DNA of 64,000 nt. It comes from Prevotella sp. oral taxon 475. Lineage in GTDB: Bacteria > Bacteroidota > Bacteroidia > Bacteroidales > Bacteroidaceae. A model generated the notes under the pieces. That model had not been told where the DNA came from and searched no databases. It worked only from the letters and a program-made list of their open reading frames with translations. A program made the position numbers and the translations under genes. The DNA is taken from contig NZ_CP072334.1 of the NCBI RefSeq assembly GCF_018127805.1, positions 1,962,001-2,026,000 on the forward strand, written 5' to 3'. How positions within the stretch are numbered: position 1 is the first letter of the stretch; each line of letters begins with the position of its first letter. Below are positions 42,724 through 52,634 of the stretch, piece by piece.

Positions 42724-45207
42724 TTATAATTCGTCGAGGTTGAGGGGCTGCTCGGTGGGATGCGAGCGTTTCTTTTCTGTACCCTGCTCGGTGGGTTTGA
42801 GGTCGTTGGGGTTGACGTCTTTGATAGGATTGCCCTCGCCATCGAGGATAATGAGACCGTCGGCTGAAGCACTGTCGCTCTCAGTGGTATCGCGTTTAGC
42901 TTGGGGATAATAGCTGGCGCAGAGGTACATGTCGCGGGTGATGTCGGCATCTTTCGGATTGCCGAACTTGGCATGATATTGTTTGAAAGCAGGATCGCGG
43001 AAAACGGCCTGTAGGAAGTAGCCGCAGATGGGCAGAGCCGTGCGACTGCCTTGCCCCAAGGCTCCGGTTCGGAAGTGAATGCTTCGATATTCGCCACCCA
43101 CCCAGGCTCCGACGACGAGTCGCGGACTCACCCCCATGAACCAAGCATCGGAGTGATTGTTGGAGGTTCCGGTTTTTCCGCCGAAGTCGGTGTCACGATA
43201 GTTTCCCACATATCCCCAAAGACTTTGCGAGGTGCCGCCTGGTTCGCGCATGCCACCCATGAGGAGTTGCTGAACAAGAAAGGCACTTTTGTAGGGTACA
43301 ACTTGCTCGGTAGTGGTGGGACCGACAAACACTTCGTTCCCGTCTTTATCCTCAATACGGGTGACCAACACAGGCTCATGATGCTGACCGTCGGCGGCAA
43401 TGGTGCAGTAGGCGTCGGTGAGTTCGAGCAGATTGACGTCGCTCGAGCCCAAAGCCAGTGAGGGGGCATCATCGAGCGGACTCTTGATGCCCATCTTTCG
43501 AGCAGTCTCGATGATGCGCTTGATGCCCATCTCTTGTCCTAATCGCACAGCCACTGAGTTGATACTTTTGGCGAAAGCGGCTTTCAGGGGGAGGGAGTCG
43601 CCCGAGAAAGAGCCATTGGCGTTAGAGGGTGTCCACGTCGTCACTTCTCGTTTCACTTTGTCGTAGACCTGCATTGAGATATATTCGTCGCGGCGTTTAT
43701 CGCAGGGAGTCAGTCCTTGGTTCATCGCTTCGGTGTAGACAAAGAGTTTGAAGGTGGAACCGGGTTGGCGCATAGCCGTCACCTTGTCATACTTCCACGA
43801 CCCGAAGTCAATGTCGCCCACCCAGGCTTTCACAGCACCCGTCTGCGGTTCCATGGCTACGAAGGCGCAGTGCATGAACTTCACCATGTAGCGAATGGAG
43901 TCCATCGTGGAGAGTTGCATCTCGATTTCTCCTTTTTGATAATCGAATACCCGCACCTGATGCGGCTTATTGAGGTAATAATGAATAGAGTCGGGCTGAT
44001 TGGGATATTTCTCTAAGAGCCATTTGTAGACAGGTTGCTTGCGGGCAATGCCTTCGATGAAGTCGGGAATGACTCGTCCTCGTTCGTCTACCCACGGATC
44101 GTTGTTGCCCCAGTGGTTTTTGAAGTTCTGCTGAATCTGCCGCATCTGTTTCATTGCGGCCTCCTCGGCATATCGCTGCATGCGGGTGTCGATGGTGGTA
44201 TAGATTTTCAGACCACTGCTGTAGAGATCGTACCCGTTGCTTTGACACCACTCTTTGAGATAGTCGGCCACGGCTTCGCGGAAATATTTCGCCTGACCGT
44301 CGTAGTTGCTCTCAACGCTGTATTTCAGACGGATGGGAACTGAGCAGAGCGAGTCGTATACCTGGCGACTCAAATCGCCGTGCCGAACCATATTCGAAAG
44401 CACCACGTTGCGGCGGCGCAGACTGTTTTCCGGATGCGAGATGGGATTGTAATAGGTTGTGGCCTTGAGCATTCCCACGAGCGTAGCGGCCTGTTCAGTG
44501 GTCAGATCTTTTGGTGTAGTATTGAAATAGGTTTTGCAGGCCGTTTTGATGCCATACGAATTAGCTCCGAAATCGACGGTATTGGCATACATCGTAAGAA
44601 TCTCGTTCTTGTTGTAGAGCATCTCCAGCTTGGTGGCAATGATCCATTCCTTGCTCTTCATGATAAGCATGCGAATGCCGGGAATCTTACCGAGCAGTCC
44701 GGTGGAATATTGCGTGCGAACGCGGAACATATTCTTGGCCAACTGCTGAGTGATGGTTGACGCGCCGCGGGCATCGTTCCGCGCCACGGCATCTTTCACT
44801 GCTCCGAGCATTCCAGGAACGTCGATACCGAAGTGGTGATAGAATCGTTCATCTTCGGTGTCGATGAGCGTCTTCCAAAAGAGTGGATTCACCTCGTCGA
44901 ACTTCACCGGCGTGCGATTCTCGTTGAAGTATTTGCCGATGAGTTGTCCGTCGGCACTATATATCTCGGAGGCTTGCGACGTGGTGGGGTTCTTGATCTG
45001 AGCAAACCCGGGCGACTTCCCGAAGAGCCACAGGAAGTTACAGTCTACCATCCCCAGATAGAGGAAAAAGAATACAATGCCCGAGACCAAACCTACGGCC
45101 GTTCTGAATGCCCAGTTTCGGCCCCGATACAGACCTTTATACCAATGCCAGAAGGTGCGGAGCCTTTGCTCCCCCCATTGTGCATAATAGATGATTTTTC
45201 GACGCAT
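42724..45207 (-). CDS. Penicillin-binding protein 1A (bifunctional transglycosylase/transpeptidase)
   Basis: An 827-residue class A PBP that polymerises and cross-links peptidoglycan. A short cytoplasmic N-terminus and one membrane helix (about 35-57) precede the GT51 domain with TEDERFYHHFGID (catalytic Glu, about 117) and GASTITQQLAKNMF. The transpeptidase domain has SxxK as PGSTFKLF, SxN as SINS and KTG as GKTGTSNN. The C-terminal 60 residues are polar and not part of the enzyme. A TACTTTTG box lies 23 bases upstream, inside the spacer after miaA. Confidence 0.95.
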   Translation of the reverse strand: MRRKIIYYAQWGEQRLRTFWHWYKGLYRGRNWAFRTAVGLVSGIVFFFLYLGMVDCNFLWLFGKSPGFAQIKNPTTSQASEIYSADGQLIGKYFNENRTPVKFDEVNPLFWKTLIDTEDERFYHHFGIDVPGMLGAVKDAVARNDARGASTITQQLAKNMFRVRTQYSTGLLGKIPGIRMLIMKSKEWIIATKLEMLYNKNEILTMYANTVDFGANSYGIKTACKTYFNTTPKDLTTEQAATLVGMLKATTYYNPISHPENSLRRRNVVLSNMVRHGDLSRQVYDSLCSVPIRLKYSVESNYDGQAKYFREAVADYLKEWCQSNGYDLYSSGLKIYTTIDTRMQRYAEEAAMKQMRQIQQNFKNHWGNNDPWVDERGRVIPDFIEGIARKQPVYKWLLEKYPNQPDSIHYYLNKPHQVRVFDYQKGEIEMQLSTMDSIRYMVKFMHCAFVAMEPQTGAVKAWVGDIDFGSWKYDKVTAMRQPGSTFKLFVYTEAMNQGLTPCDKRRDEYISMQVYDKVKREVTTWTPSNANGSFSGDSLPLKAAFAKSINSVAVRLGQEMGIKRIIETARKMGIKSPLDDAPSLALGSSDVNLLELTDAYCTIAADGQHHEPVLVTRIEDKDGNEVFVGPTTTEQVVPYKSAFLVQQLLMGGMREPGGTSQSLWGYVGNYRDTDFGGKTGTSNNHSDAWFMGVSPRLVVGAWVGGEYRSIHFRTGALGQGSRTALPICGYFLQAVFRDPAFKQYHAKFGNPKDADITRDMYLCASYYPQAKRDTTESDSASADGLIILDGEGNPIKDVNPNDLKPTEQGTEKKRSHPTEQPLNLDEL

Positions 45208-45229
45208 GATGTGTGTGTTGATTTGTTTG

Positions 45230-45237
45230 CAAAAGTA
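45230..45237 (-). promoter_or_regulatory. -7 box for the PBP1A gene
   Basis: TACTTTTG on the minus strand, 23 bases upstream of the ATG at 45207 and only 5 bases past the miaA stop. Confidence 0.55.
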
Positions 45238-45242
45238 CGGAT

Positions 45243-46151
45243 TTAATCCGTTACGGCGATAGATGTCTCGATATAATTTAGGATTTCAACGGGGTTGTCG
45301 GGATGGAACCATTTGATTTGTGCATCCCGCTTGAACCACGTGAGTTGCTTGCGCATGTACTCCCGTGTGTGCGACTGGATCTGTCTCACGGCCTCCTCTT
45401 TGGAGATCTGTCCGTCGAAATGTGCGAAGAGTTCTTTATAGCCCACTGTGTTGAGCGAGTTCATCCCGCGTTGCGGATACACACTCCGAGCCTCGGCCTC
45501 AAGTCCGGTCTCCATCATCTCAAGCACTCGCGTGTTGATGCGGGCATAGAGTTCTTCACGTGGGCGGTTGAGTCCGATTTTCAGGATTCGGAACGGACGT
45601 TGTTTCACCTCTTTCTTTCTGAAGGAGGAATAGGTGGTGCCCGTCATCCGGCAAATCTCAACGGCATGGCACACACGTCGGGGATTCCGCTGGTCGACGA
45701 TGCGGTAATGTTCAGGGTCAAGCCGTCTGAGTTCTTCTACCAGGGCTGGCAGTCCTTGGGTTTCGAGCTTGCGTTTCACGGCCAGTCGTGTCTCGTTGTC
45801 GATGGTAGGGAGGTCGTCGATGCCGTTGCACACAGCGTCGATATACATCATACTGCCGCCCGAGAGCAGGGCCGTATCGTGCCGGAGAAAGAGTCGGTCG
45901 AGCAGGTTGATGACGTCCGTCTCGAACATCGATGCACTGTAATAATCGGTGATCTGCCTGTTGCCCACAAAAAAATGCTCAGCCTCCTGCCGCTCACGCT
46001 CTGTGGGGGCGGCCGTACCGATGGGGAGCTCGGCAAAGATCTGTCGCGAGTCGGCGTTAATGATGGGGATACCGAATCGCCGGGCAATGGCCAGGTTGAG
46101 TTGTGTTTTTCCCACGGCGGTGGGACCTACGAGCACGATGAGAGTCTTCAT
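45243..46151 (-). CDS. miaA: tRNA dimethylallyltransferase MiaA
   Basis: A 302-residue enzyme that adds the isopentenyl group to A37 of tRNAs reading codons starting with U. The P-loop is LVGPTAVGKT (residues 6-15), followed by the NADSRQIF motif typical of MiaA and a basic RNA-binding insert. Length is standard. It is separated from lpxA by a spacer with a 41-42-bp array and a hairpin, so it probably has its own promoter, which I could not identify. Confidence 0.94.
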   Translation of the reverse strand: MKTLIVLVGPTAVGKTQLNLAIARRFGIPIINADSRQIFAELPIGTAAPTERERQEAEHFFVGNRQITDYYSASMFETDVINLLDRLFLRHDTALLSGGSMMYIDAVCNGIDDLPTIDNETRLAVKRKLETQGLPALVEELRRLDPEHYRIVDQRNPRRVCHAVEICRMTGTTYSSFRKKEVKQRPFRILKIGLNRPREELYARINTRVLEMMETGLEAEARSVYPQRGMNSLNTVGYKELFAHFDGQISKEEAVRQIQSHTREYMRKQLTWFKRDAQIKWFHPDNPVEILNYIETSIAVTD

Positions 46152-46249
46152 ACGCTTCTTTTGGGGGATGAATGGGAGATTTTGAGGGCAAATTTACAAA
46201 AAATACGCCAGCCAAGGGATGAAAATGTGATTGAGTGGACCGAATCAGG

Positions 46250-46440
46250 GCTTTCTCCCCTGGTAGAAACGTAGAACGGGCAACAGAATAGGATTTCCCC
46301 CCTGGGGGAAACGCAGGACGGGCGACAGAATGGGCTTTCCCTCCTGGGGAAACGCAGAACAGGCAACAGAATGAGCTTTCCCTCCTGGTGGAAACGCAGA
46401 ACAGGCAACAGAATGAGCTTTCCCTCTAGGGGGAAACAAA
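46250..46440. repeat. 41-42-bp minisatellite, about 4.5 units (array C)
   Basis: GAAACG or its variants begin at 46266, 46308, 46349, 46391 and 46433, spaced 42, 41, 42 and 42 bp. Units contain a dyad such as TTTCCCCCCTGGGGGAAA and an ACAGGCAACAGAATG stretch. The array lies in the lpxA-miaA spacer. Confidence 0.93.
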
Positions 46441-46522
46441 AAACAGCCCCAAAACGGGCTTGCTCCCTCTGCCGAACAAAAAGCGGAACGGTTTTGTTAT
46501 CTCGATGGGCAGGCAAAACGAT

Positions 46523-46560
46523 AAGAGAGCGTATCAAATTCACGTTTGATACGCTCTCTT
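46523..46560 (-). terminator. Strong hairpin after lpxA
   Basis: Perfect 16-bp stem AAGAGAGCGTATCAAA/TTTGATACGCTCTCTT with a 6-nt loop, 17 bases after the lpxA stop. On the minus strand it is followed by ATCGTTTTG, a weak U-tract. It likely ends the lpx operon. Confidence 0.78.
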
Positions 46561-46577
46561 GCTCCCCAGAAGAGGCT

Positions 46578-47348
46578 CTATCGGATGATTCCGCGCTGAG
46601 ACGACTCGACGAAATCGATGATATACTGTATTTCTTTCGTAATGCGCAGGTTGCGTTTGATTTCTTCGATGCCCTCGGCCATAATACCTTTAGAATAGAG
46701 TAGGCGGTAGGCATTGTGGATAAGGTCGATGAGTTCGTTGTCGAAACCGCGACGACGTAGCCCCACGAGATTGATTCCGGCGAAGCGTATGGGGTCTTTC
46801 CCGGCGATGATGTAAGGGGGAATGTCCTGACTGAACCGACAACCGCCTTGTATCATTACGTAACCGGCAATGCGGCAGAACTGGTGACAGAGTACGGCGG
46901 CACTAATGATGGCATGATCGTCTACCACCACTTCGCCAGCAAACTTAGTGGAATTGCCGATGATGGTGCCCGAACCGATAATGCAGTCGTGTGCAATGTG
47001 CATGTTTTCCATCAACAGATTGTTGTTGCCCACTCGTGTGGTTCCGCGCGAGGCCGTTCCACGCGAGATGGTTACGTTTTCGCGGATACTGTTGTTGTCG
47101 CCAATCTCGCAGAGGGTGTCTTCGCCGGCAAACTTCAGATCTTGTGGTTTGGTGGAAATACTTGCTCCGGGAAAAATCTCGTTATTGTTGCCCAATCGGG
47201 TTCCGTAGTTCAGAGTGACGCTGTTTTGCAGGTTGTTGCCGTTTCCGATCACCGTGTTGCGATCGATGTAGCAGAATGGGCCAATAAGATTGTTCTCTCC
47301 CAGTACGGCTTCGGGGTGGACGTAGGCTAAGGGGCTGATTTGGTTCAT
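46578..47348 (-). CDS. lpxA: UDP-N-acetylglucosamine acyltransferase LpxA
   Basis: A 256-residue enzyme that puts the first 3-hydroxyacyl chain on UDP-GlcNAc in lipid A synthesis. The left-handed beta-helix hexapeptide repeats are obvious (AVLGENNLIGPF, DRNTVIGNGN). The catalytic His lies in NMHIAHDCIIG. The helical C-terminus has GLRRRGFDNE. It follows lpxC-fabZ by 15 bases in one operon with lpxD, giving three early lipid A genes together. Confidence 0.96.
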   Translation of the reverse strand: MNQISPLAYVHPEAVLGENNLIGPFCYIDRNTVIGNGNNLQNSVTLNYGTRLGNNNEIFPGASISTKPQDLKFAGEDTLCEIGDNNSIRENVTISRGTASRGTTRVGNNNLLMENMHIAHDCIIGSGTIIGNSTKFAGEVVVDDHAIISAAVLCHQFCRIAGYVMIQGGCRFSQDIPPYIIAGKDPIRFAGINLVGLRRRGFDNELIDLIHNAYRLLYSKGIMAEGIEEIKRNLRITKEIQYIIDFVESSQRGIIR

Positions 47349-47363
47349 AGCTTCCAGGGGGAT

Positions 47364-48749
47364 TTATTTATTCTTTACGATCTGGGCGGTGAAGGTGGCT
47401 TCAGACACTACTTGGTCGCCTACAAACATGTAACCTTTCATTGAGCTCACGCCGTGGCGAACGGGATGGAGCAATTCTACACGGAAGAGCAGCGTGTCGC
47501 CGGGAACAACTTTCTGCCGAAACTTCACTTCGTCGATCTTCATAAAGTAGGTCGACCAACGTTCCGGTTCCTCCAGTTGGTTGAGCACCAACAATCCGCC
47601 GCACTGCGCCATTGCCTCAACCTGTAATACGCCGGGCATGACGGGCTCCTGCGGGAAGTGCCCCACGAAGAAAGGTTCGTTGCTCGTCACGTTCTTGATG
47701 CCGACGATGCTCGTGGGCCCTAACGAGATGATCTTGTCTACCAACTGCATCGGATATCGGTGCGGTAGGAGTTCGCGAATGCGTTTGTTGTCCATCACGG
47801 GTGCCTCGTTGGGATCGTAGATGGGGGCTTGTATCTCGTGCTTGCGAATGTCTTTGCGCAGATGGCGGGCAAAAAGGTTGTTGATCGTATGTCCGGGCCG
47901 AGTGGCGATGATGCGCCCTTTGATGGGTTTGCCCAAGAGAGCCATGTCGCCGATAATGTCGAGCAGTTTGTGGCGGGTGCATTCGTTCTCCCAAACTAAG
48001 GGCTTGTGTTGGATATAACCTTGCTTGGTGGCATCGAGATGAGGCACTTTGAGGAGGTCGGCCAACTGATCGAGTTGCTGCTGCCCGATGATATTTTCGT
48101 AGATGACGATGGCATTGTCCATATCGCCGCCCTTAATGAGGTTGGCTTTCAGCAGCGGTTCAATGTCGCGCACGAAGACGAAGGTGCGGGCCGGGGCGAT
48201 TTCGGTCTCGAAATTTTCGAGAGTATCGAGCGTGGCAAACTGACTGTTGATGAATTTCGAATCGAACGAACACATTGCCGTAACGCTGAACTCATCGTCG
48301 GGCAGGATAGTAATGCACGAGCCTGTCTTCTCGTCTTTCACCTCGATCTTATGGCGAATGATGTAATAATCCTTCGGTGCGTTCTGTTCTTCTATACCCA
48401 CACGGTTGATCTGCTCAACATACATGATGGCCGAACCGTCGAGAATTGGGAATTCAGGACCGTTGACCTGTATCAGACAGTTGTCCACGCCCAAAGCATA
48501 GAGTGCCGCAAGGCCGTGCTCAACGGTAGACACGCGCACATCGCCGTTGGCCAAAACTGTTCCGCGCTGCGTGTCGACAACGCGCTCTGCCAGGGCATCG
48601 ATAACGGGTTGTCCTTCCAAATCGATTCTCTGTATCTTATAGCCGGTGTTTTCGGGGGCAGGATTGAACGTTACCGTGAGGTTCAATCCCGTATGTAAAC
48701 CTTTTCCGCAGAGCGAAAAACTTCCTTTCAATGTTGTTTGTTTTAACAT
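47364..48749 (-). CDS. lpxC-fabZ: Bifunctional LpxC deacetylase / FabZ dehydratase
   Basis: A 461-residue fusion characteristic of Bacteroidetes. Residues 1-300 are LpxC, the zinc UDP-3-O-acyl-GlcNAc deacetylase committed to lipid A (STVEHGLAALYALGVDN with a zinc His; RHKLLDIIGDMALLG with further ligands; GHTINN). Residues about 315-461 are FabZ, the 3-hydroxyacyl-ACP dehydratase (HRYPMQLVDKI, VGHFPQEPVMPGVLQVEAMAQ with catalytic His and Glu). The fusion joins two enzymes competing for hydroxyacyl chains. It begins 4 bases after lpxD. Confidence 0.97.
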   Translation of the reverse strand: MLKQTTLKGSFSLCGKGLHTGLNLTVTFNPAPENTGYKIQRIDLEGQPVIDALAERVVDTQRGTVLANGDVRVSTVEHGLAALYALGVDNCLIQVNGPEFPILDGSAIMYVEQINRVGIEEQNAPKDYYIIRHKIEVKDEKTGSCITILPDDEFSVTAMCSFDSKFINSQFATLDTLENFETEIAPARTFVFVRDIEPLLKANLIKGGDMDNAIVIYENIIGQQQLDQLADLLKVPHLDATKQGYIQHKPLVWENECTRHKLLDIIGDMALLGKPIKGRIIATRPGHTINNLFARHLRKDIRKHEIQAPIYDPNEAPVMDNKRIRELLPHRYPMQLVDKIISLGPTSIVGIKNVTSNEPFFVGHFPQEPVMPGVLQVEAMAQCGGLLVLNQLEEPERWSTYFMKIDEVKFRQKVVPGDTLLFRVELLHPVRHGVSSMKGYMFVGDQVVSEATFTAQIVKNK

Positions 48750-48753
48750 TGCA

Positions 48754-49794
48754 TTATGATTTTAATTGCTGTTGTAATTCTTCTACTTGTTTCTGCAAAT
48801 CGTTGATTTGCTTGTATAGTTCGGGCAGACGCTTCAATACGGCTTGCGACTTGAAGTATGGGCGTTGCTCCATGGGCGGTGTTCCGATGAGCTGTTGGTT
48901 ATCGCCGATATTGCCCGGCACACCCGACTGCGCCCCGAGAAAAACTCTATTGCCGATGGTGATGTGTCCGGCTATACCCACTTGCCCACCGAACATGCAC
49001 CATTGCCCCACCTTAGTCGAACCTGCCACACCCACCTGAGCTGACATCACCGTGTTTTCACCGATGTCTGTATTGTGTGCAATCTGCACCAAATTGTCCA
49101 GCTTCACACCTTTGCGGATATAGGTACTGCCCATTGTCGAACGGTCGATGCAGGTATTGGCTCCCACCTCTACATCGTCTTCGATCGTAACGATGCCGAT
49201 TTGCGGAATCTTATCGTAGCCGTTGGCAGAAGGTGCAAAACCAAAGCCATCCGATCCCACCACGCTACCGGCATGCAAAATCACCCGATCGCCGATAACC
49301 GACTCTTGATACACCGTGACATGGGGATAGAACGTGCAATTTTCTCCTATCGTCGTATTCTCGCAGATGGTAGTATGGGGGTATATTTGTGTATGATCGC
49401 CTATTTTTACTTTACTGCCCACATAGGCAAATGCGCCGATGTAGCAATCTTTTCCTATCTCTGCATCGGGCGCAACAAAAGCCAAAGCATCTATACCGGT
49501 TTTCTTCGGCTTGGATGCCTCGTACATTTGCAGCAGACGAGCAACGCATTCGTAGGCATTGTCTACTTTAATAAGAGTTGTTTTTACGGGTTTTTCAAGT
49601 ACAGTATCTTTATTCATTAGTACGATACTTGCCTCGGTATGATATATATAATGTGTGTATTTAGGGTTGGAGAGGAATGAAATACTTCCCGGTTTTCCTT
49701 CTTCTATCTTGGAAAAAGATCTGACCGCTGCGTTCTCGTCTCCTATAATTTCGCCATTGATGATTTGGGCAATTTGTTTTGCTGTAAATTCCAT
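48754..49794 (-). CDS. lpxD: UDP-3-O-acylglucosamine N-acyltransferase LpxD
   Basis: A 346-residue enzyme adding the N-linked acyl chain in lipid A synthesis. The ATG at 49794 ([19 protein letters not shown]) gives the canonical start; upstream in-frame codons reach into the HD gene. The N-terminal uridine-binding domain ([15 protein letters not shown]) is followed by hexapeptide repeats, with the catalytic His in [12 protein letters not shown], and a C-terminal coiled coil rich in Gln and Leu (about 315-346). Confidence 0.95.
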   Translation of the reverse strand: MEFTAKQIAQIINGEIIGDENAAVRSFSKIEEGKPGSISFLSNPKYTHYIYHTEASIVLMNKDTVLEKPVKTTLIKVDNAYECVARLLQMYEASKPKKTGIDALAFVAPDAEIGKDCYIGAFAYVGSKVKIGDHTQIYPHTTICENTTIGENCTFYPHVTVYQESVIGDRVILHAGSVVGSDGFGFAPSANGYDKIPQIGIVTIEDDVEVGANTCIDRSTMGSTYIRKGVKLDNLVQIAHNTDIGENTVMSAQVGVAGSTKVGQWCMFGGQVGIAGHITIGNRVFLGAQSGVPGNIGDNQQLIGTPPMEQRPYFKSQAVLKRLPELYKQINDLQKQVEELQQQLKS

Positions 49795-49841
49795 CAGTTT
49801 AAGCCGTGTTGAAATAATTTTGCAAATATAGCAATTATAAT

Positions 49842-51062
49842 TTAGATTCGTTGAAAGCAAAGGTAATATTTGCTGTTTTTCTTGGAAATGCGAGCGATAT
49901 CAAACAGCTCTGATGCCTCGGAAATATCTTTGCAAGTTCCGTCTTTATATTTGATGGAGATATGGTCGTCGTTCATGCTGTACATGTTCTTCCGAACGGT
50001 ATTGGCACTGAGCAGATAGCGGCATTCGTCGTCTGAGAGATTCAGGCGTGTTTGAATTTCCTGGCGCACGGCATTGATTTTCTCTTCGGGGATAGGTTCG
50101 TCATAGACTTTCACCCTAAAGATGTTACGTTCGACCAGATTGGCAGAAAGCAGAGCAAGCACCCGATCTTCGTCGTTCATCCACACCTTCACGCTGCTCC
50201 ATATATCATTGTCGTCCAGGGCACAGTAATGGTGCAGAGCTTCGGCATCTTGGCGAAAGCGTTCTTGATCTACATCGTTCTCTAAGAAATAGGTAAGGGC
50301 TGGTGTGGCAAACAGTCGGCGACCTTGCCTCGTTAGCTGTTTGGCGCGCCGAAGCACGTTGATGAGCATCGCCTCGCAAGCTACAGCTGTTTTGTGGAGA
50401 TATACCTGCCAGTACATCAGACGTCGGGCGATGAGATAGCTCTCAATAGAATAGATGCCTTTATGATCTACCACCAATCCATCGTCCACCACATCAAGCA
50501 TCTTAATGATACGGGCCGACCCGATATTACCCTCGCTCACGCCCGTAAAAAAGCTGTCTCGACTAAGATAATCCAACCGGTCCATATCCAACTGACTACT
50601 GATGAGTTGATGCAGAAATCGCTTGGGATATTCGTTCTTAAAAATACTAATCGATAGCGTCAGCGCACCGTTCATTTCGCGGTTCATCTGCTCCATCATC
50701 AGCAGCGAAATTTCTTCGTGCGAGATACCGCTGATGAGCGTATTCTCCAAGACATGCGAAAAGGGACCGTGCCCGATGTCGTGCATCAGGATGGCCGCTT
50801 CCACGGCCTCTGCCTCACTGTCGAAAATAAAAATACCTTTTTGTTGAAGCGAAAACACGGCCTCGCTCACCAAATGAAACGCCCCGATAGAATGTTGAAA
50901 CCGCGTGTGTTGTGCACCGGGGTAGACCGCCGAGGCCAGTCCCAATTGTTTGATACGTGTGAGTCGTTGCATCAATGGATGGCGCACGATGTTGAGAAGC
51001 ACGCCGCGAGGAATTTTGATAAACCCGAACACGGGATCGTTGATGATTTTCGCCTCGCTCAT
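49842..51062 (-). CDS. HD-domain phosphohydrolase
   Basis: A 406-residue HD superfamily hydrolase related to dGTP triphosphohydrolases and SAMHD1. Metal-binding signatures are [10 protein letters not shown] (about 52-61), [11 protein letters not shown] (about 93-103, the HD pair) and [14 protein letters not shown] (about 158, with the last Asp). The substrate may be a nucleotide; not provable here. Its ATG overlaps the pyrF stop (ATGA) and it ends 47 bases before lpxD, so it lies in the middle of a pyrF-HD-lpx operon. Confidence 0.9.
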   Translation of the reverse strand: MSEAKIINDPVFGFIKIPRGVLLNIVRHPLMQRLTRIKQLGLASAVYPGAQHTRFQHSIGAFHLVSEAVFSLQQKGIFIFDSEAEAVEAAILMHDIGHGPFSHVLENTLISGISHEEISLLMMEQMNREMNGALTLSISIFKNEYPKRFLHQLISSQLDMDRLDYLSRDSFFTGVSEGNIGSARIIKMLDVVDDGLVVDHKGIYSIESYLIARRLMYWQVYLHKTAVACEAMLINVLRRAKQLTRQGRRLFATPALTYFLENDVDQERFRQDAEALHHYCALDDNDIWSSVKVWMNDEDRVLALLSANLVERNIFRVKVYDEPIPEEKINAVRQEIQTRLNLSDDECRYLLSANTVRKNMYSMNDDHISIKYKDGTCKDISEASELFDIARISKKNSKYYLCFQRI

Positions 51063-51886
51063 CGTCCTCGTGCTGCCAGTTCTTGCTCCATCTCCTGCTG
51101 CATCTCACGTGCTTTTTCGGCAGCCACCTCTGCAAATCGTTCTCCGCCGTCGGCATAGATGATTCCACGCGAACTGTTCACCAGCAATCCGCAATCCCTC
51201 GTCATACCATACCGACACACTTCTTGCAGACTGCCGCCCTGTGCTCCCACGCCGGGCACCAACAAGAAATGATGCGGCACATGCCGGCGAATATCCTCGA
51301 ACGCTCTACCCTGTGTCGCTCCCACGACATACATCATGTTTTCCTCGTTGCCCCATTGCTGCGAACGAATGAGCACCTCTTCAAACAGCCGCCGTCCCTT
51401 AGCATCTTCCAGTAACTGAAAATCGTGCGATCCCCGGTTGCTCGTCAGGGCCAACAGAATCACCCACCGCCCATCATACTCAAGGAATGGCCGCACGCTA
51501 TCCTCGCCCATATACGGAGCCACCGTCAACGCATCAAGTCCATACTCTTCGAAAAACGTGCGGGCATACAGAGCCGATGTATTCCCGATGTCGCCGCGTT
51601 TGGCATCGGCAATCACAAACTGCTCGGGATAGACCCGCTTCAGATAGTCCACCGTACGTTCGAAGGCTGCTATTCCCTTCACCCCCAGTGCCTCGTAGAA
51701 GGCCAAATTGGGTTTGTAGGCCACACAATAGGGAGCCGTTGCGTCGATAATGGCTTTGTTAAAGGCAAAGACGGGATCTTCCTCCGCCAGCAGATGTGGT
51801 GGAATTTTCCGAATGTCCGTATCGAGCCCTACGCACAAAAACGATTTCTTTCTCCATATCTGCTCCACCAACTGTTGTCTGTTCAT
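51059..51886 (-). CDS. pyrF: Orotidine 5'-phosphate decarboxylase
   Basis: A 275-residue enzyme making UMP, the last step of de novo pyrimidine synthesis. I chose the ATG at 51886 ([20 protein letters not shown]); upstream in-frame sequence is not protein-like and holds the promoter. The catalytic Lys/Asp cluster is [14 protein letters not shown] (about 92). This is the longer PyrF group 2 type (about 270-280 residues). It is the first gene of the unit with the HD hydrolase and the lpx genes. TATCTTTG at 51923-51930 is the likely promoter. Confidence 0.94.
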   Translation of the reverse strand: MNRQQLVEQIWRKKSFLCVGLDTDIRKIPPHLLAEEDPVFAFNKAIIDATAPYCVAYKPNLAFYEALGVKGIAAFERTVDYLKRVYPEQFVIADAKRGDIGNTSALYARTFFEEYGLDALTVAPYMGEDSVRPFLEYDGRWVILLALTSNRGSHDFQLLEDAKGRRLFEEVLIRSQQWGNEENMMYVVGATQGRAFEDIRRHVPHHFLLVPGVGAQGGSLQEVCRYGMTRDCGLLVNSSRGIIYADGGERFAEVAAEKAREMQQEMEQELAARGR

Positions 51887-51922
51887 ATCGATCTCCTCTG
51901 TTTTGTTAGTTAATTTCGACTG

Positions 51923-51950
51923 CAAAGATACCACAGTTTCGCCAACTTCC
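51923..51950 (-). promoter_or_regulatory. Promoter of the pyrF-HD-lpx operon
   Basis: On the minus strand TATCTTTG (51930-51923), 36 bases before the pyrF ATG, with CTTG (one mismatch from TTTG) 20 bases upstream, ending just past 51950. Confidence 0.65.
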
Positions 51951-51983
51951 CAAGTCATGATGCCAAAAGCCTGAGTCAGAACA

Positions 51984-52022
51984 AGGGGGTGGAAAGGCGC
52001 GCCGTGCGTCTTTCCACCCCCT
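51984..52022. terminator. GC-rich hairpin between the HU-like gene and pyrF
   Basis: Perfect 13-bp stem AGGGGGTGGAAAG/CTTTCCACCCCCT with a 13-nt loop, about 60 bases past the stop of the HU-like gene. No clean U-tract on either side. Confidence 0.6.
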
Positions 52023-52084
52023 CGGTTCTCTGTTTCGGCATTCTCTCCACCTTGAGAGCGAAAGCCGTTGCCGCCCAAACGGCC

Positions 52085-52504
52085 TTATGGTTTCTTGGGC
52101 TTGGCCTCTTTCTTCCTGGCGGGATTGTCTATGCTCACCTCCGCCGCTTTAGAGGCCGCGCGCATCTTTGCTTTGGGTGTGAACACGATTTTGGGTGTTT
52201 TGAGCGTACCGGCCGTCACATCTTCTTTCTTATCCATCATACGTGAGGGGAAATAGACACGTATCGAACCCACGTCGCCCAGGTCGATGCTGAAGCCCAT
52301 CTTCAGCGATCGGCACGTCAGCTGTCCCAGCGTGATGAGCGTGTTCATCACGTCACCGCGTGAGAGTGAGGTTTCGGCTACAATCATGTCGCACACCATC
52401 TCGAGCGTCATGTGGTTATTGGTCTTGGCCACAGCGTAATACACCGTTTGGCCTTTCTTGGCTCCGATCGTCTGTTTTTTAGACTTCACTTCGAATTCGA
52501 TCAT
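52085..52504 (-). CDS. HU-like DNA-binding protein (Bacteroidetes histone-like family)
   Basis: A 139-residue protein of the Bacteroidetes HU-like group. It opens IEFEVKSKKQTIGAKKGQTV, has the dimer helices (VCDMIVAETSLSRGDVMNTL), the GFSIDLGDVGSIRVYF strand and a basic Lys/Ala/Pro-rich C-terminal tail. Such genes often sit beside surface-polysaccharide or fimbrial genes. Here it stands between the fimbrillin cassette and pyrF. TACCTTTG at 52561-52568 is a likely promoter. DNA binding is inferred from the family. Confidence 0.87.
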   Translation of the reverse strand: MIEFEVKSKKQTIGAKKGQTVYYAVAKTNNHMTLEMVCDMIVAETSLSRGDVMNTLITLGQLTCRSLKMGFSIDLGDVGSIRVYFPSRMMDKKEDVTAGTLKTPKIVFTPKAKMRAASKAAEVSIDNPARKKEAKPKKP

Positions 52505-52560
52505 AATTTTGTTTCCTTTCCATTTAAGTGATTATAATAAGTTGATAAAATACGCTTCTT

Positions 52561-52568
52561 CAAAGGTA
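52561..52568 (-). promoter_or_regulatory. -7 box for the HU-like gene
   Basis: TACCTTTG on the minus strand, 56 bases upstream of the ATG at 52504. Confidence 0.55.
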
Positions 52569-52584
52569 TTGAACACTCTTCCTC

Positions 52585-52626
52585 AAGGGTGTTGAATACT
52601 CTTGACCGTAAGTGTTCAACACCCTT
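52585..52626 (-). terminator. Hairpin after the fimbrillin-like gene
   Basis: AAGGGTGTTGAA (52585-52596) pairs with TTCAACACCCTT (52615-52626) around an 18-nt loop that holds further GTGTT/AACAC pieces, directly after the stop at 52635. Likely terminator, though there is no long U-tract. Confidence 0.6.
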
Positions 52627-52634
52627 GTTGCTTC

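Noticed and set aside
45303..46274. A 323-residue plus-strand frame opposite miaA
   Set aside because: miaA is well supported on the minus strand and this frame runs into array C. No domain is visible.
52585..52626. Repeated GTGTTGAA/TTCAACAC pieces as a regulator operator for the HU-like gene
   Set aside because: The stem directly follows the fimbrillin-like stop on the same strand, so a terminator is the simpler reading. Operator function cannot be excluded but has no support.
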